A stretch of 6,622 nt of DNA from an uncultured Lachnospiraceae bacterium. Its GTDB lineage: Bacteria > Bacillota > Clostridia > Lachnospirales > Lachnospiraceae. Each line of letters begins with the position of its first letter. Positions within the stretch are counted from its first letter, which is position 1. The notes beneath the pieces were generated by a model that saw only the letters and a list, made by a program, of their open reading frames with translations, did not search any database and was not told where the DNA came from. The DNA is taken from NCBI GenBank assembly GCA_902796045.1, contig CADBNQ010000209.1:1-6622 (forward strand). Direction: 5' to 3'. This document shows positions 1 to 5,583 of the stretch, one piece after another. Both the position numbers and the translations under genes were made by a program.

Positions 1-515
1 ACATCCTCATGCAGGGACTCCTGTCTGTCGGCCAGGCACTCTCCTCCTACGCCGGACAGAATTACGGCTACGGAGCTGTCGACAGAGTGGAGCAAGGTAC
101 GCGAGACTCCATGAAATATGTGGTGGTCTACTCTCTGTTGGCCGCAGTCCTGGCCCTTGTCTTCCTCCTTCCCATGCTCAGGCTGTTCTTTGCTGCTGAT
201 GTGGACATGTCCCAGATCATGCCCTGGGCCAGTATCTACGCCAGAGAATGTGTTGTCTGCTACATCCCCCTGGGCGCTATTTTCGTTTACCGCAATACTA
301 TGCAGGGATGCGGTTACGGCCTGCATGCCATGACCATGGGCTTCGTCGAGCTCCTGGCCAGACTGATCGCGGCAGCCGCAGCCATTCGTCTCCACAGTTT
401 TCCCCTGGCCGCCGGAGCCGATCCGCTGGCCTGGCTGACAGGCGGCATCTTCGGATACTGTATGTACCGCTATGTCCTGAAGAAAATCCACAAAAAGAGG
501 AGGCAGATCAGCTGA
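1..515 (+). CDS. MATE family efflux transporter, C-terminal part (5' end outside window)
   Basis: This is the last ~170 residues of a MATE (multi antimicrobial extrusion) transporter, an inner-membrane exporter that pumps cationic drugs or metabolites out in exchange for Na+ or H+. The frame is open from the window edge (reading from base 3), and full MATE proteins are ~450 residues, so about two thirds lie upstream. Family marks seen, counted from the methionine at base 9: SVGQALSSYAGQNYGYG at 6-22, matching the conserved G-Q-N-x-G-x-G region; a membrane segment at about 38-62; another at about 80-95 running into YRNTMQGCGYG (94-104), like the family F/Y-R-x-x-x-Q-G-x-G motif; one with an internal glutamate and arginine (GFVELLARL) at about 108-127; a last one at about 138-156 (PLAWLTGGIFGY). 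The tail is basic (KKIHKKRR), as expected for a cytoplasmic C-terminus. The methionine at base 9 is internal, not the start. It converges on hisF, 18 bp away. Substrate cannot be told from this part. Confidence 0.9.
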   Translation, partial: ILMQGLLSVGQALSSYAGQNYGYGAVDRVEQGTRDSMKYVVVYSLLAAVLALVFLLPMLRLFFAADVDMSQIMPWASIYARECVVCYIPLGAIFVYRNTMQGCGYGLHAMTMGFVELLARLIAAAAAIRLHSFPLAAGADPLAWLTGGIFGYCMYRYVLKKIHKKRRQIS

Positions 516-531
516 TCAGCCTACTCTTTTT
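502..531. terminator. weak, possibly bidirectional terminator between MATE gene and hisF
   Basis: Bases 502-521 read GGC-A-GATC-AGCT-GATC-A-GCC, a short imperfect hairpin around the perfect palindrome GCTGATCAGC (511-520). On the plus strand it is followed by TACTCTTTTT (522-531). On the minus strand it is followed by a T-rich stretch (TCCTCTTTTT). It overlaps the end of the MATE reading frame and sits just past the hisF stop, where a shared terminator would be expected. The stem is short and has an A-A mismatch, so this is a weak call. Confidence 0.35.
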
Positions 532-533
532 CT

Positions 534-1295
534 CTATAATCTCATCGGCAGGCCTCTGCCGGAGAGATATCTTTTCAGTTCCCCGATCTCAAGCTCCTTA
601 AAGTGGAAAAGGGATGCTGCCAGAACAGCGTCGGCCTTTCCTTTTTCAAAAGCATCAAAGAAGTGTTCTCTGGTCCCCGCTCCTCCCGAGGCGATGACAG
701 GGATACCGACATGGTCTGCTATGGTCCTGGTCAGTGTCAGATCGTAACCGTTTTTGGTACCGTCACAATCCATGCTGGTCAGGAGGATCTCTCCTGCTCC
801 CAGCTGTTCCGCCCTGACAGCCCATTCTACCGCGTCGATGCCCATGTCCACCCGGCCGCCGTTCTTAAAGATGTTCCAGCCGCTGCCATCTGGTCTCCGT
901 TTTGCATCTATGGCCACCACCACACACTGGCTTCCGAACTTGTCTACCGCCTCGCTGATCAGTTCCGGCCGCATGATGGCCGCTGTATTGACCGAGACTT
1001 TGTCTGCACCCTCCCTGAGAATAGCCCTGAAATCCTCGACTGTCCTGATGCCCCCGCCGACGGTAAAGGGAATAAAGACTTTACGGGCCACCTGCCTGAC
1101 CATATCCACCACTGTAGCTCTGTCATCTGAAGAAGCAGTGATATCCAGGAAAACGACCTCATCGGCTCCTGCCTTATCATAGGCAGCTGCGATCTCAACC
1201 GGGTCACCTGCGTCCCGGAGATTGACGAAGTTGACGCCCTTCACTACCCTGCCGCCATGTACGTCCAGACATGGGATAATCCTTTTTGTAAACAT
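534..1295 (-). CDS. hisF: Imidazole glycerol phosphate synthase, cyclase subunit HisF
   Basis: HisF is the (beta/alpha)8-barrel subunit of IGP synthase. With ammonia from HisH it converts PRFAR to imidazole glycerol phosphate (histidine pathway) and AICAR (returned to purine synthesis). The 253-residue protein has the usual family length. It begins MFTKRIIPCLDVHGGRVVKG. Both catalytic aspartates are at the classical positions, D11 (IPCLDV) and D130 (VVVAIDAKR). The phosphate-binding glycine motifs are present at 79-84 (VGGGIR) and 203-207 (SGGAG), and LLTSMDCDGTKNGYD (171-185) is the conserved strand-6 region. I chose the ATG at 1295 because a strong AGGAGGAGGG lies 6-10 nt before it. An upstream in-frame TTG at 1316 would add seven residues but overlaps the hisH stop and would place that ribosome site inside the gene. 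It is cotranscribed with hisH, 17 bp upstream. All key residues are intact, and the sequence looks like the biosynthetic enzyme rather than the divergent HisF paralogues of sugar amidation. Confidence 0.97.
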   Translation of the reverse strand: MFTKRIIPCLDVHGGRVVKGVNFVNLRDAGDPVEIAAAYDKAGADEVVFLDITASSDDRATVVDMVRQVARKVFIPFTVGGGIRTVEDFRAILREGADKVSVNTAAIMRPELISEAVDKFGSQCVVVAIDAKRRPDGSGWNIFKNGGRVDMGIDAVEWAVRAEQLGAGEILLTSMDCDGTKNGYDLTLTRTIADHVGIPVIASGGAGTREHFFDAFEKGKADAVLAASLFHFKELEIGELKRYLSGRGLPMRL

Positions 1296-1301
1296 ATCCT
1301 G

Positions 1302-1311
1302 CCCTCCTCCT
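1302..1311 (-). promoter_or_regulatory. Ribosome binding site of hisF
   Basis: AGGAGGAGGG on the minus strand, ending 6 nt before the ATG at 1295 and starting right after the hisH stop codon (1313-1315). It fixes the hisF start at 1295 and suggests that ribosomes finishing hisH reload here. Confidence 0.85.
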
Positions 1312-1312
1312 G

Positions 1313-1939
1313 TCAATCCATTCGCTGCCGCCGGTCCACTTTCAGGAAATTCTCCAGAATCTTCAGACCCACCCTGCTGCTCTTTTCCGGATGAAACTGA
1401 CAGGCAAAAATATTGTCGTGTTCTACAGAAGCATGGATCAGCGTGCTGTACTCACAGGTGGCTGCTACATCCGCTTCGTTCCCGGCCTCCAGATAATAAG
1501 AATGAACAAAATAAACGTATGGAGAGTCAGGCAGACCTTCAAAAAGCCTTGCCCCATCCCTGATCTTTAGAGAATTCCATCCCATATGAGGAATCTTGAG
1601 GCCTGTTCTGTCAGGGATCCTTAGAATCTTACCCGGCAGAAGGCCCAGTCCGGCCACGCCGGCGGCCTCCTCGCTGGACTCAAACATCAGCTGCAGGCCC
1701 AGACAGATCCCCAGGAAGGGGATGCCCTGATCAGCCACATCCCATATGACCTGGTCAAGCCCCCGCCGCCTGATCTTATCCATGGCGTCACCAAATGCAC
1801 CTACACCAGGAAGAACCACCCTGTCGGCAGACAGGATGACATCCTTATCCCCGGAGACCATCACTTCCTCCCCCAGGTGCTCCAAAGCTTTCTCAACACT
1901 TTTTATATTACCCGCATCGTAATCAATAATAGCAACCAT
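1313..1939 (-). CDS. hisH: Imidazole glycerol phosphate synthase, glutamine amidotransferase subunit HisH
   Basis: HisH is the class I (triad) glutaminase of IGP synthase. It hydrolyses glutamine and feeds ammonia through the HisF barrel. The 208-residue length is normal. The nucleophile elbow is GICLGLQ with C79; the other triad members are H183 and E185 in QFHPEKS. The oxyanion-strand motif PGVGAFG is at 44-50, and the family motif IPHMGWN at 116-122 and YFVHSYY at 143-149 are present. I chose the ATG at 1939 (MVAIIDYDAGN, the typical HisH N-terminus) because GGAGAGG lies 9 nt before it. An upstream in-frame ATG at 1957 lacks a ribosome site and falls at about the predicted transcription start. 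It is the first gene of a hisHF pair and is transcribed from the promoter at 1963-1991. No other his gene is in the window. Confidence 0.97.
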   Translation of the reverse strand: MVAIIDYDAGNIKSVEKALEHLGEEVMVSGDKDVILSADRVVLPGVGAFGDAMDKIRRRGLDQVIWDVADQGIPFLGICLGLQLMFESSEEAAGVAGLGLLPGKILRIPDRTGLKIPHMGWNSLKIRDGARLFEGLPDSPYVYFVHSYYLEAGNEADVAATCEYSTLIHASVEHDNIFACQFHPEKSSRVGLKILENFLKVDRRQRMD

Positions 1940-1948
1940 AAAATTATT

Positions 1949-1955
1949 CCTCTCC
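1949..1955 (-). promoter_or_regulatory. Ribosome binding site of hisH
   Basis: GGAGAGG on the minus strand, 9 nt before the ATG at 1939. It selects that start over the ATG at 1957, which has no such site. Confidence 0.7.
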
Positions 1956-1962
1956 ATGTCTA

Positions 1963-1991
1963 TCTATAGAAACTATTCTAGTAGAAATCAA
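1963..1991 (-). promoter_or_regulatory. Sigma-A type promoter of hisHF
   Basis: Minus strand: -35 TTGATT (1986-1991), spacer of exactly 17 bp, -10 TATAGA (1963-1968). Predicted start of transcription is near 1956, leaving a leader of only ~17 nt before hisH. That is too short for a T-box or attenuator, so any histidine control here would have to act on the DNA. The spacer region contains a small dyad, TAGAA-ACTA-TTCTA (1967-1980), which is a possible but weak operator. Confidence 0.65.
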
Positions 1992-1997
1992 TAATAT

Positions 1998-2027
1998 TTG
2001 CAATAACGTAAGGCATATATGTAAAAT
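1998..2027 (+). promoter_or_regulatory. Possible secondary upstream promoter of the DUF6465-like gene
   Basis: TTGCAA (1998-2003), 18-bp spacer, TAAAAT (2022-2027) on the plus strand. It is in a very AT-rich stretch where chance matches are common, and the promoter at 2051-2079 is better placed. Confidence 0.25.
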
Positions 2028-2050
2028 ATGAACAAATTCTTCTTTAAATA

Positions 2051-2079
2051 TTGATTTTTTAATATATTTGTAATATTAT
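2051..2079 (+). promoter_or_regulatory. Sigma-A type promoter of the DUF6465-like gene
   Basis: TTGATT (2051-2056), 17-bp spacer, TATTAT (2074-2079), with AT-rich DNA upstream that could act as an UP element. Predicted transcription start is near 2086, giving a leader of ~54 nt to the ATG at 2140. Confidence 0.65.
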
Positions 2080-2095
2080 TAGTGCGAGTTTATTA

Positions 2096-2110
2096 TTTCC
2101 ATTATGGAAA
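2096..2110 (+). other. Small hairpin near the mRNA 5' end
   Basis: TTTCCA-TTA-TGGAAA forms a 6-bp stem with a 3-nt loop about ten bases from the predicted transcription start and 13 bases before the AAAGGAG ribosome site. Hairpins this close to a 5' end often protect short mRNAs from decay. That role is inferred. Confidence 0.45.
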
Positions 2111-2123
2111 GAACACATAAGCG

Positions 2124-2130
2124 AAAGGAG
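2124..2130 (+). promoter_or_regulatory. Ribosome binding site of the DUF6465-like gene
   Basis: AAAGGAG, 9 nt before the ATG at 2140. It rules out the in-frame ATG at 2104, which lies in a hairpin loop and has no ribosome site. Confidence 0.8.
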
Positions 2131-2139
2131 AACTATATA

Positions 2140-2352
2140 ATGAAATCAACATTTAACGTAGAGTTTGGCGCAAACAAGATTGAAAGCAAAGAAGTCATTG
2201 CCACAGCCAAGAAAGTCTGGGTTGATGAAGGCGGAAAGAACAGAAAAGTGAAAGACCTTGTTCAGATGGACCTTTACGTTAAACCTGAGGAGAACGCTGT
2301 ATACTACGTATTCAACGATGAAGAAACAGGCAGCTTCCCACTTTACGAATAA
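2140..2352 (+). CDS. Small DUF6465-like protein, 70 residues, function unknown
   Basis: A 70-residue soluble protein starting MKSTFNVEFGANKIESKEVI. It resembles the DUF6465 family of clostridial small proteins: a short beta strand with a charged turn, an amphipathic helix (about 17-30), then the most family-like block MDLYVKPEENAVYYVFNDE (43-61), and a final strand with GSFPLYE. This assignment is from memory of the family pattern, not a search. No signal peptide, membrane segment, cysteine or known catalytic motif is visible, so a binding or structural role is more likely than an enzyme. It is rich in lysine and glutamate. It stands alone: its own promoter (2051-2079), a good ribosome site, and a strong terminator right after the stop. 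That layout suits a short, abundant mRNA. It diverges from hisHF and converges on the sensor kinase gene. Confidence 0.85.
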   Translation: MKSTFNVEFGANKIESKEVIATAKKVWVDEGGKNRKVKDLVQMDLYVKPEENAVYYVFNDEETGSFPLYE

Positions 2353-2365
2353 TCAGCAGTCAAAG

Positions 2366-2404
2366 AGAAGAACCGCATTCCTCCGTAGAATGCGGTTCTT
2401 TTTA
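2366..2404. terminator. Strong intrinsic terminator, likely bidirectional
   Basis: A perfect stem of 12-13 bp: AGAACCGCATTC (2369-2380), loop CTCCGTA, GAATGCGGTTCT (2388-2399), then TTTTATT on the plus strand. It ends the DUF6465-like transcript 16 nt after its stop. On the minus strand the same stem begins just after the kinase stop codon (2402-2404) and is followed by TCTCTTTG, so it probably also ends the two-component operon, less strongly. Confidence 0.9.
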
Positions 2405-4066
2405 TTCTGTGTCGAGATCAAAGTAAAAATCAACACCGTTCTCAGTATTCTGTACACCAAACTCTTTGCCATGCGCTTTCATGGTGGCCGCCACGATGGA
2501 CAGGCCAATCCCGCTGCCTCCGTATTCCCGGGTGCGGGCCTTGTCCACTTTGTAGAACTTAATCCAAAGTTTCTCCAGATCTTCCTCCGGAATCTGACTG
2601 CCTTCATTAAAGACGTGGACCCGGATATCCCCTGCCCTCTTCTCAATCCAGACCCGGATTTCTCCGCCTGGCGCAACATGATGGAGAGCATTGGAGAAAT
2701 AGTTGCTGAACACTTCCTCGATCATAAACTCATCTGCCCATACATAGATGGGCTCTGTCTGGTCAAAGATCACCTGGTTATGATTCTTCATGATCAGGAT
2801 CTGTGAGGACTGGATCTTATTATGGATCAGCTGACAGATATCAAACCGCTGCATCTCCAGCTGGGAATTGCCGAACTCTATCTGATTGAGGGTCAGCAGC
2901 TTCTGCACCATATTGTTCATCTTCATGGCCTCATCCGCGATGACCTCACAGTAGAACTCCTTGCTTTCCTCATCATCCATGATATTCTCGCTCAGGCCCT
3001 CTGCATAGCCCTGGATCAGGGCAATGGGCGTCTTCAGTTCATGGCTGACATGGGAGAGGAATTCTTTCCGCATCTCATCGATCTGCTCTTTTTTCTCGAT
3101 ATCCTTCTGCAGCTCGAGATTAGCAGCCTTCAGGTCGGCGATGGTCGACTCCAGGGTCTCGGATAATGTGTTCATGGAATCACCCAGGAGCTCCAGCTCA
3201 TCCCCCGTGTCAATATCAATCCTGGCGTCAAAATCCAGCTGAGCCATCCGGTCAGCCGCAACCGCCATATCCTTGATGGGCTTTGTAAAGCGGGTAGTGA
3301 TGATCAGGATGGCAAGGCTTCCCACAAGGATCCCGATGAAGCCGATATAGACCAGAAAACGACTGCTGACCTCAGCGCTGGCCTTGATGCTCTCCAGTGG
3401 AACAACCATGCCTACCAGGTAGCCGCTGTCTGTATATCCAAAGAGATAGATGCTGCTTCTTCCGTTGTTCAGGTTCCTCATCCGTCTGACCACATAGCCG
3501 TCATTCTCCAGATCTGACCAGTAATCGCTGTCTGACTCAAGTGCCGAGAACTGATCAAAATACCTGCCTGAGAACTTTCTGTCATACTGGGTATCAAAGA
3601 GGATGCTGGTCTGAATCTGGTTCAGGTACCAGAGCAGCTCATTGTAAGAACCGGTACCGGCGATCATGTTGGTATAGAGAACGTTCTGTGTTATCAGGAA
3701 GGGATCGGTCTCCGTGACCATCATCCTGATATTGGCGCGGTTGCACATGTCGACGATCTCTTCTTCCACATCCGTTTCCTGCAGGTTATCCTCTATATCA
3801 GGCTTCAGCTCATCATGCCTGCTTTCCTCCTGATGGCCGGCATCAGGGAGACCGGATTCATCTCCTTTATCCCCTGACTGGTCTGCCTCCTCGCTTCCGT
3901 CCAGAAGATCTTCCATCCTGTGGTAGATCTGTATAACTTCCTTCTTCTCGGTCAGCTCATAGAACTGCTCGGCAAAGGCAAAATTCAGAAACCAGGTAAG
4001 AAGGATCACTAAACTGACGATGGTGATCAGCAGCACTGTCAGTTTGATACGAAGTGAATACCTCAT
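2402..4066 (-). CDS. HAMP-domain sensor histidine kinase (two-component system)
   Basis: A membrane-bound sensor kinase of 554 residues that should phosphorylate the adjacent response regulator. Order of parts: cytoplasmic basic start (MRYSLRIK); TM1 about 9-31; extracytoplasmic sensor loop about 33-236; TM2 about 237-258; HAMP about 259-311; a short coiled segment to ~330; HisKA with phospho-acceptor H342 in FLSHVSHELKTP; HATPase_c to the C-terminus. In the ATPase domain the N box has N455 and N459 (FSNYFSNALHH), the F box is FYKVDKAR (504-511), and the G2 box is GGSGIGLS (516-523). The G1 box is NEGSQI (487-492), not the textbook DxGxG; this variant is seen in many Firmicute kinases and need not mean loss of function. 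Residues about 52-106 of the sensor loop are unusually acidic and look disordered. The ribosome site AGGAGGG (4071-4077) overlaps the regulator's TAG stop, so translation is probably coupled. The signal is unknown. Confidence 0.95.
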   Translation of the reverse strand: MRYSLRIKLTVLLITIVSLVILLTWFLNFAFAEQFYELTEKKEVIQIYHRMEDLLDGSEEADQSGDKGDESGLPDAGHQEESRHDELKPDIEDNLQETDVEEEIVDMCNRANIRMMVTETDPFLITQNVLYTNMIAGTGSYNELLWYLNQIQTSILFDTQYDRKFSGRYFDQFSALESDSDYWSDLENDGYVVRRMRNLNNGRSSIYLFGYTDSGYLVGMVVPLESIKASAEVSSRFLVYIGFIGILVGSLAILIITTRFTKPIKDMAVAADRMAQLDFDARIDIDTGDELELLGDSMNTLSETLESTIADLKAANLELQKDIEKKEQIDEMRKEFLSHVSHELKTPIALIQGYAEGLSENIMDDEESKEFYCEVIADEAMKMNNMVQKLLTLNQIEFGNSQLEMQRFDICQLIHNKIQSSQILIMKNHNQVIFDQTEPIYVWADEFMIEEVFSNYFSNALHHVAPGGEIRVWIEKRAGDIRVHVFNEGSQIPEEDLEKLWIKFYKVDKARTREYGGSGIGLSIVAATMKAHGKEFGVQNTENGVDFYFDLDTE

Positions 4067-4070
4067 ATGA

Positions 4071-4078
4071 CCCTCCTA
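4071..4078 (-). promoter_or_regulatory. Kinase ribosome site overlapping the regulator stop codon
   Basis: Minus strand TAGGAGGG: the TAG is the regulator's stop (4076-4078) and AGGAGGG (4071-4077) is the kinase ribosome site, 4 nt before its ATG at 4066. This arrangement points to translational coupling of the pair. Confidence 0.75.
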
Positions 4079-4753
4079 ATTCACCTCAAACTTGTATCCC
4101 ATACCCCAGATTGTCTTGATATACTCACCCTTGTCCCCCAGTTTGCTTCGGAGCTTCTTGACATGAGTATCAATGGTCCTGGCATCACCGAAATAGTCAT
4201 AATTCCATACATTATTGAGGATCTTCTCTCTGGACAGGGCAACCCCCTGATTCATCACAAAGTAGGTCAGAAGCTCAAACTCTTTGAAGCTTAAGCTGAC
4301 AGTCTTTCCATCGATCTTGACCTCATGGGCTGCGATATCAAGCTGGATCCCTCCTGCCTCCAGGACCTCTCCGGAGGAAAGAGAATTACTCCTGCGAAGG
4401 ATCGCCTCCACCCTGGCCACCAGGATCTTCGGACTGAAAGGCTTGGAGATATACTCATCTACACCCAGATCAAAGCCGTTAAGTTCATCGCTTTCTTCAC
4501 CTTTGGCGGTGAGCATGATAATCGGAACATCTGAATACTGACGAATCTCCCTCACCACTTCAAAGCCGTCAATCTTAGGCATCATCACATCGCAGATGAT
4601 CAGGCTGATGTTCTTATCTTCAAAGAAATAGTCAAGGGCTTCTTCCCCGTCGGCGGCCTCAATGACATCATAGCCTTTCTTCTTCAAAAAATCCTTGACC
4701 AGCTTTCGCATCCTGCTCTCATCATCCACCACCATAATCTTTAACTTTTCCAT
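4076..4753 (-). CDS. OmpR/PhoB family response regulator
   Basis: A 225-residue DNA-binding response regulator, the partner of the kinase that follows it 9 bp downstream. Receiver domain about 4-120 with the acidic pocket D10-D11 (VVDDE), phospho-acceptor D55 (IICDVMMP), the switch threonine T82 (IIMLTAKG) and K104 (ISKPFSP). A linker at about 121-131 leads to a winged-helix domain at 132-224. That domain shows the usual LSFKEFELLTYF (154-165), the VWNYDYFGDARTIDTHVKKL recognition-helix region (182-201) and the closing IKTIWGMGYKFE (212-223). All key residues are intact. The start at 4753 is supported by AGGAGG 6 nt upstream. It opens the two-gene operon that ends at the terminator near 2370. 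I cannot see an obvious sigma-A promoter in the 150 bp upstream. Target genes and signal are unknown; the sequence is not specific enough to name it after a known regulator. Confidence 0.96.
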   Translation of the reverse strand: MEKLKIMVVDDESRMRKLVKDFLKKKGYDVIEAADGEEALDYFFEDKNISLIICDVMMPKIDGFEVVREIRQYSDVPIIMLTAKGEESDELNGFDLGVDEYISKPFSPKILVARVEAILRRSNSLSSGEVLEAGGIQLDIAAHEVKIDGKTVSLSFKEFELLTYFVMNQGVALSREKILNNVWNYDYFGDARTIDTHVKKLRSKLGDKGEYIKTIWGMGYKFEVN

Positions 4754-4799
4754 CTATATCCTCCTGTACTATACAAGACTCGCACATCAGCTTCCCTTA

Positions 4800-4815
4800 C
4801 CCTCCATCTGGAGGG
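4800..4815. other. 16-bp perfect dyad before the response regulator
   Basis: CCCTCCATCTGGAGGG has 7-bp arms (CCCTCCA / TGGAGGG) around a 2-base centre, 47 bp before the regulator start. It could be an operator bound as DNA, or fold as a small hairpin in the leader RNA with a 4-nt loop. No U-tract follows on the minus strand, so it is not a terminator. Confidence 0.45.
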
Positions 4816-4832
4816 CACGCGCAGGACTTTGG

Positions 4833-4855
4833 GGGCGACAGATTGATGTCAGCCC
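4833..4855 (-). other. Bulged hairpin in the leader of the response regulator
   Basis: In the minus-strand RNA, GGGC-U-GACA pairs with UGUC-GCCC across a 6-nt loop (8 bp with one bulged U). It is followed by CCAAAG rather than a U-tract. Together with the dyad at 4800-4815 it fills much of the 150-bp gap between the unknown gene and the regulator. Function is unknown. Confidence 0.4.
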
Positions 4856-4903
4856 TGCCGGCGCAGTTCCATAACGGATCTATACTGATAGACTATGCCA
4901 TAA

Positions 4904-5581
4904 TTATGAAAAAAGTGTGACAGGAAGGCCTTTTTCTTCATCAAAATAAAGAAAAAATTCACTGACTCCGCCCGGCAGCCTGTAGACTCTTTCATACTCA
5001 GGATAAAAGATGACGTCTGCGTAATCCTCCATCTGTCTCTTCAAAAAGCGGTCATGGTCTTCATGGGCCTTGTCGCCGAAGACCTTGAATGCATAAGGGT
5101 ACTTTTCTCTGAAGGATGCAGCCGCGCCCCCCTCCTTCATGCGGAAGGCTTTCTCATAATTATAGATCAGAAACAGGCGGGACGTGGGACGGTAGACCCT
5201 GCCATGTCTGCCCATATGGAGTCTGGTCGGTACCCCGTCCTGCATAAATGTTTCTTTCCCGATCATCTCAAGCTGGCCAGCCCCTGCGTCCAGGTCCCCC
5301 TGAAACAAACAGATCAGGGACTGATAGGCACGGCGGATATTTGCGTAAGGCAGATCATGAGGCAGATGGTAAAAGCATTTATCGATCATCTGAAGATTCC
5401 AGTGGGTGTACTCTTCCAGAATCCCCTGCCGGTCCTCGAGGCTGTCCGGATCCAGAATATAAGTCCAGAGAAACTGCAGCATCCTGTCATACATGACTGT
5501 ATCCCTGTCATCATAATGCAGCCTTCTTAAAAGACTTTCATATTCCTGCCGGTCAAATACAGACTCATCCAAAAAATCCAT
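4904..5581 (-). CDS. Unrecognised 225-residue protein coupled to chorismate mutase
   Basis: I do not recognise this protein. It is 225 residues, with no signal peptide or membrane segment, so probably cytoplasmic. The N-terminal two thirds look mostly helical, with many acidic and aromatic residues (for example MLQFLWTYILDPD at 34-46). A basic glycine patch, LHMGRHGRVYRPTSR, lies at 121-135. The C-terminal part looks like short strands (VIFYPEYERVYRLPGG 190-205, SEFFLYFDEE 207-216). Tyrosine and phenylalanine content is high. There is one cysteine pair in sequence terms (C69, C91) but no metal-binding motif. The length would suit a clostridial DUF family such as DUF3878, but I cannot support that from sequence. 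AAGGAG (5589-5594) sits 7 nt before the ATG and inside the end of the chorismate mutase gene, whose stop is only 2 bp away, so the two are almost certainly cotranslated. The reading frame is intact and clean, which supports a real gene. Confidence 0.85.
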   Translation of the reverse strand: MDFLDESVFDRQEYESLLRRLHYDDRDTVMYDRMLQFLWTYILDPDSLEDRQGILEEYTHWNLQMIDKCFYHLPHDLPYANIRRAYQSLICLFQGDLDAGAGQLEMIGKETFMQDGVPTRLHMGRHGRVYRPTSRLFLIYNYEKAFRMKEGGAAASFREKYPYAFKVFGDKAHEDHDRFLKRQMEDYADVIFYPEYERVYRLPGGVSEFFLYFDEEKGLPVTLFS

Positions 5582-5583
5582 CT

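Noticed and set aside
603..1182. Plus-strand open frames of 142-175 codons across hisF
   Set aside because: They are antisense shadows of a fully conserved hisF and their translations resemble no protein family.
1940..1957. Longer HisH start at 1957
   Set aside because: No ribosome site precedes it and it coincides with the predicted transcription start; the ATG at 1939 gives the standard HisH N-terminus.
2104..2139. Upstream in-frame ATG for the DUF6465-like gene (12 extra residues)
   Set aside because: It has no ribosome site and sits in the loop of a hairpin; the ATG at 2140 has AAAGGAG 9 nt upstream and gives the family-like start MKSTFNVEF.
1940..2139. T-box or other riboswitch between hisHF and the small gene
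   Set aside because: The predicted leaders are ~17 and ~54 nt, too short, and no T-box sequence or riboswitch core is visible.
4768..4773. TATAGT on the minus strand as the -10 of the two-component operon
   Set aside because: Transcription would begin inside the regulator's ribosome site and the matching -35 (GGGAAG) is poor.
5054..5530. Plus-strand open frame of 158 codons opposite the unknown 225-residue gene
   Set aside because: I considered it because the minus-strand gene is also unknown, but the minus frame is longer, has a good ribosome site and is coupled to chorismate mutase, while the plus frame has no ribosome site or promoter.
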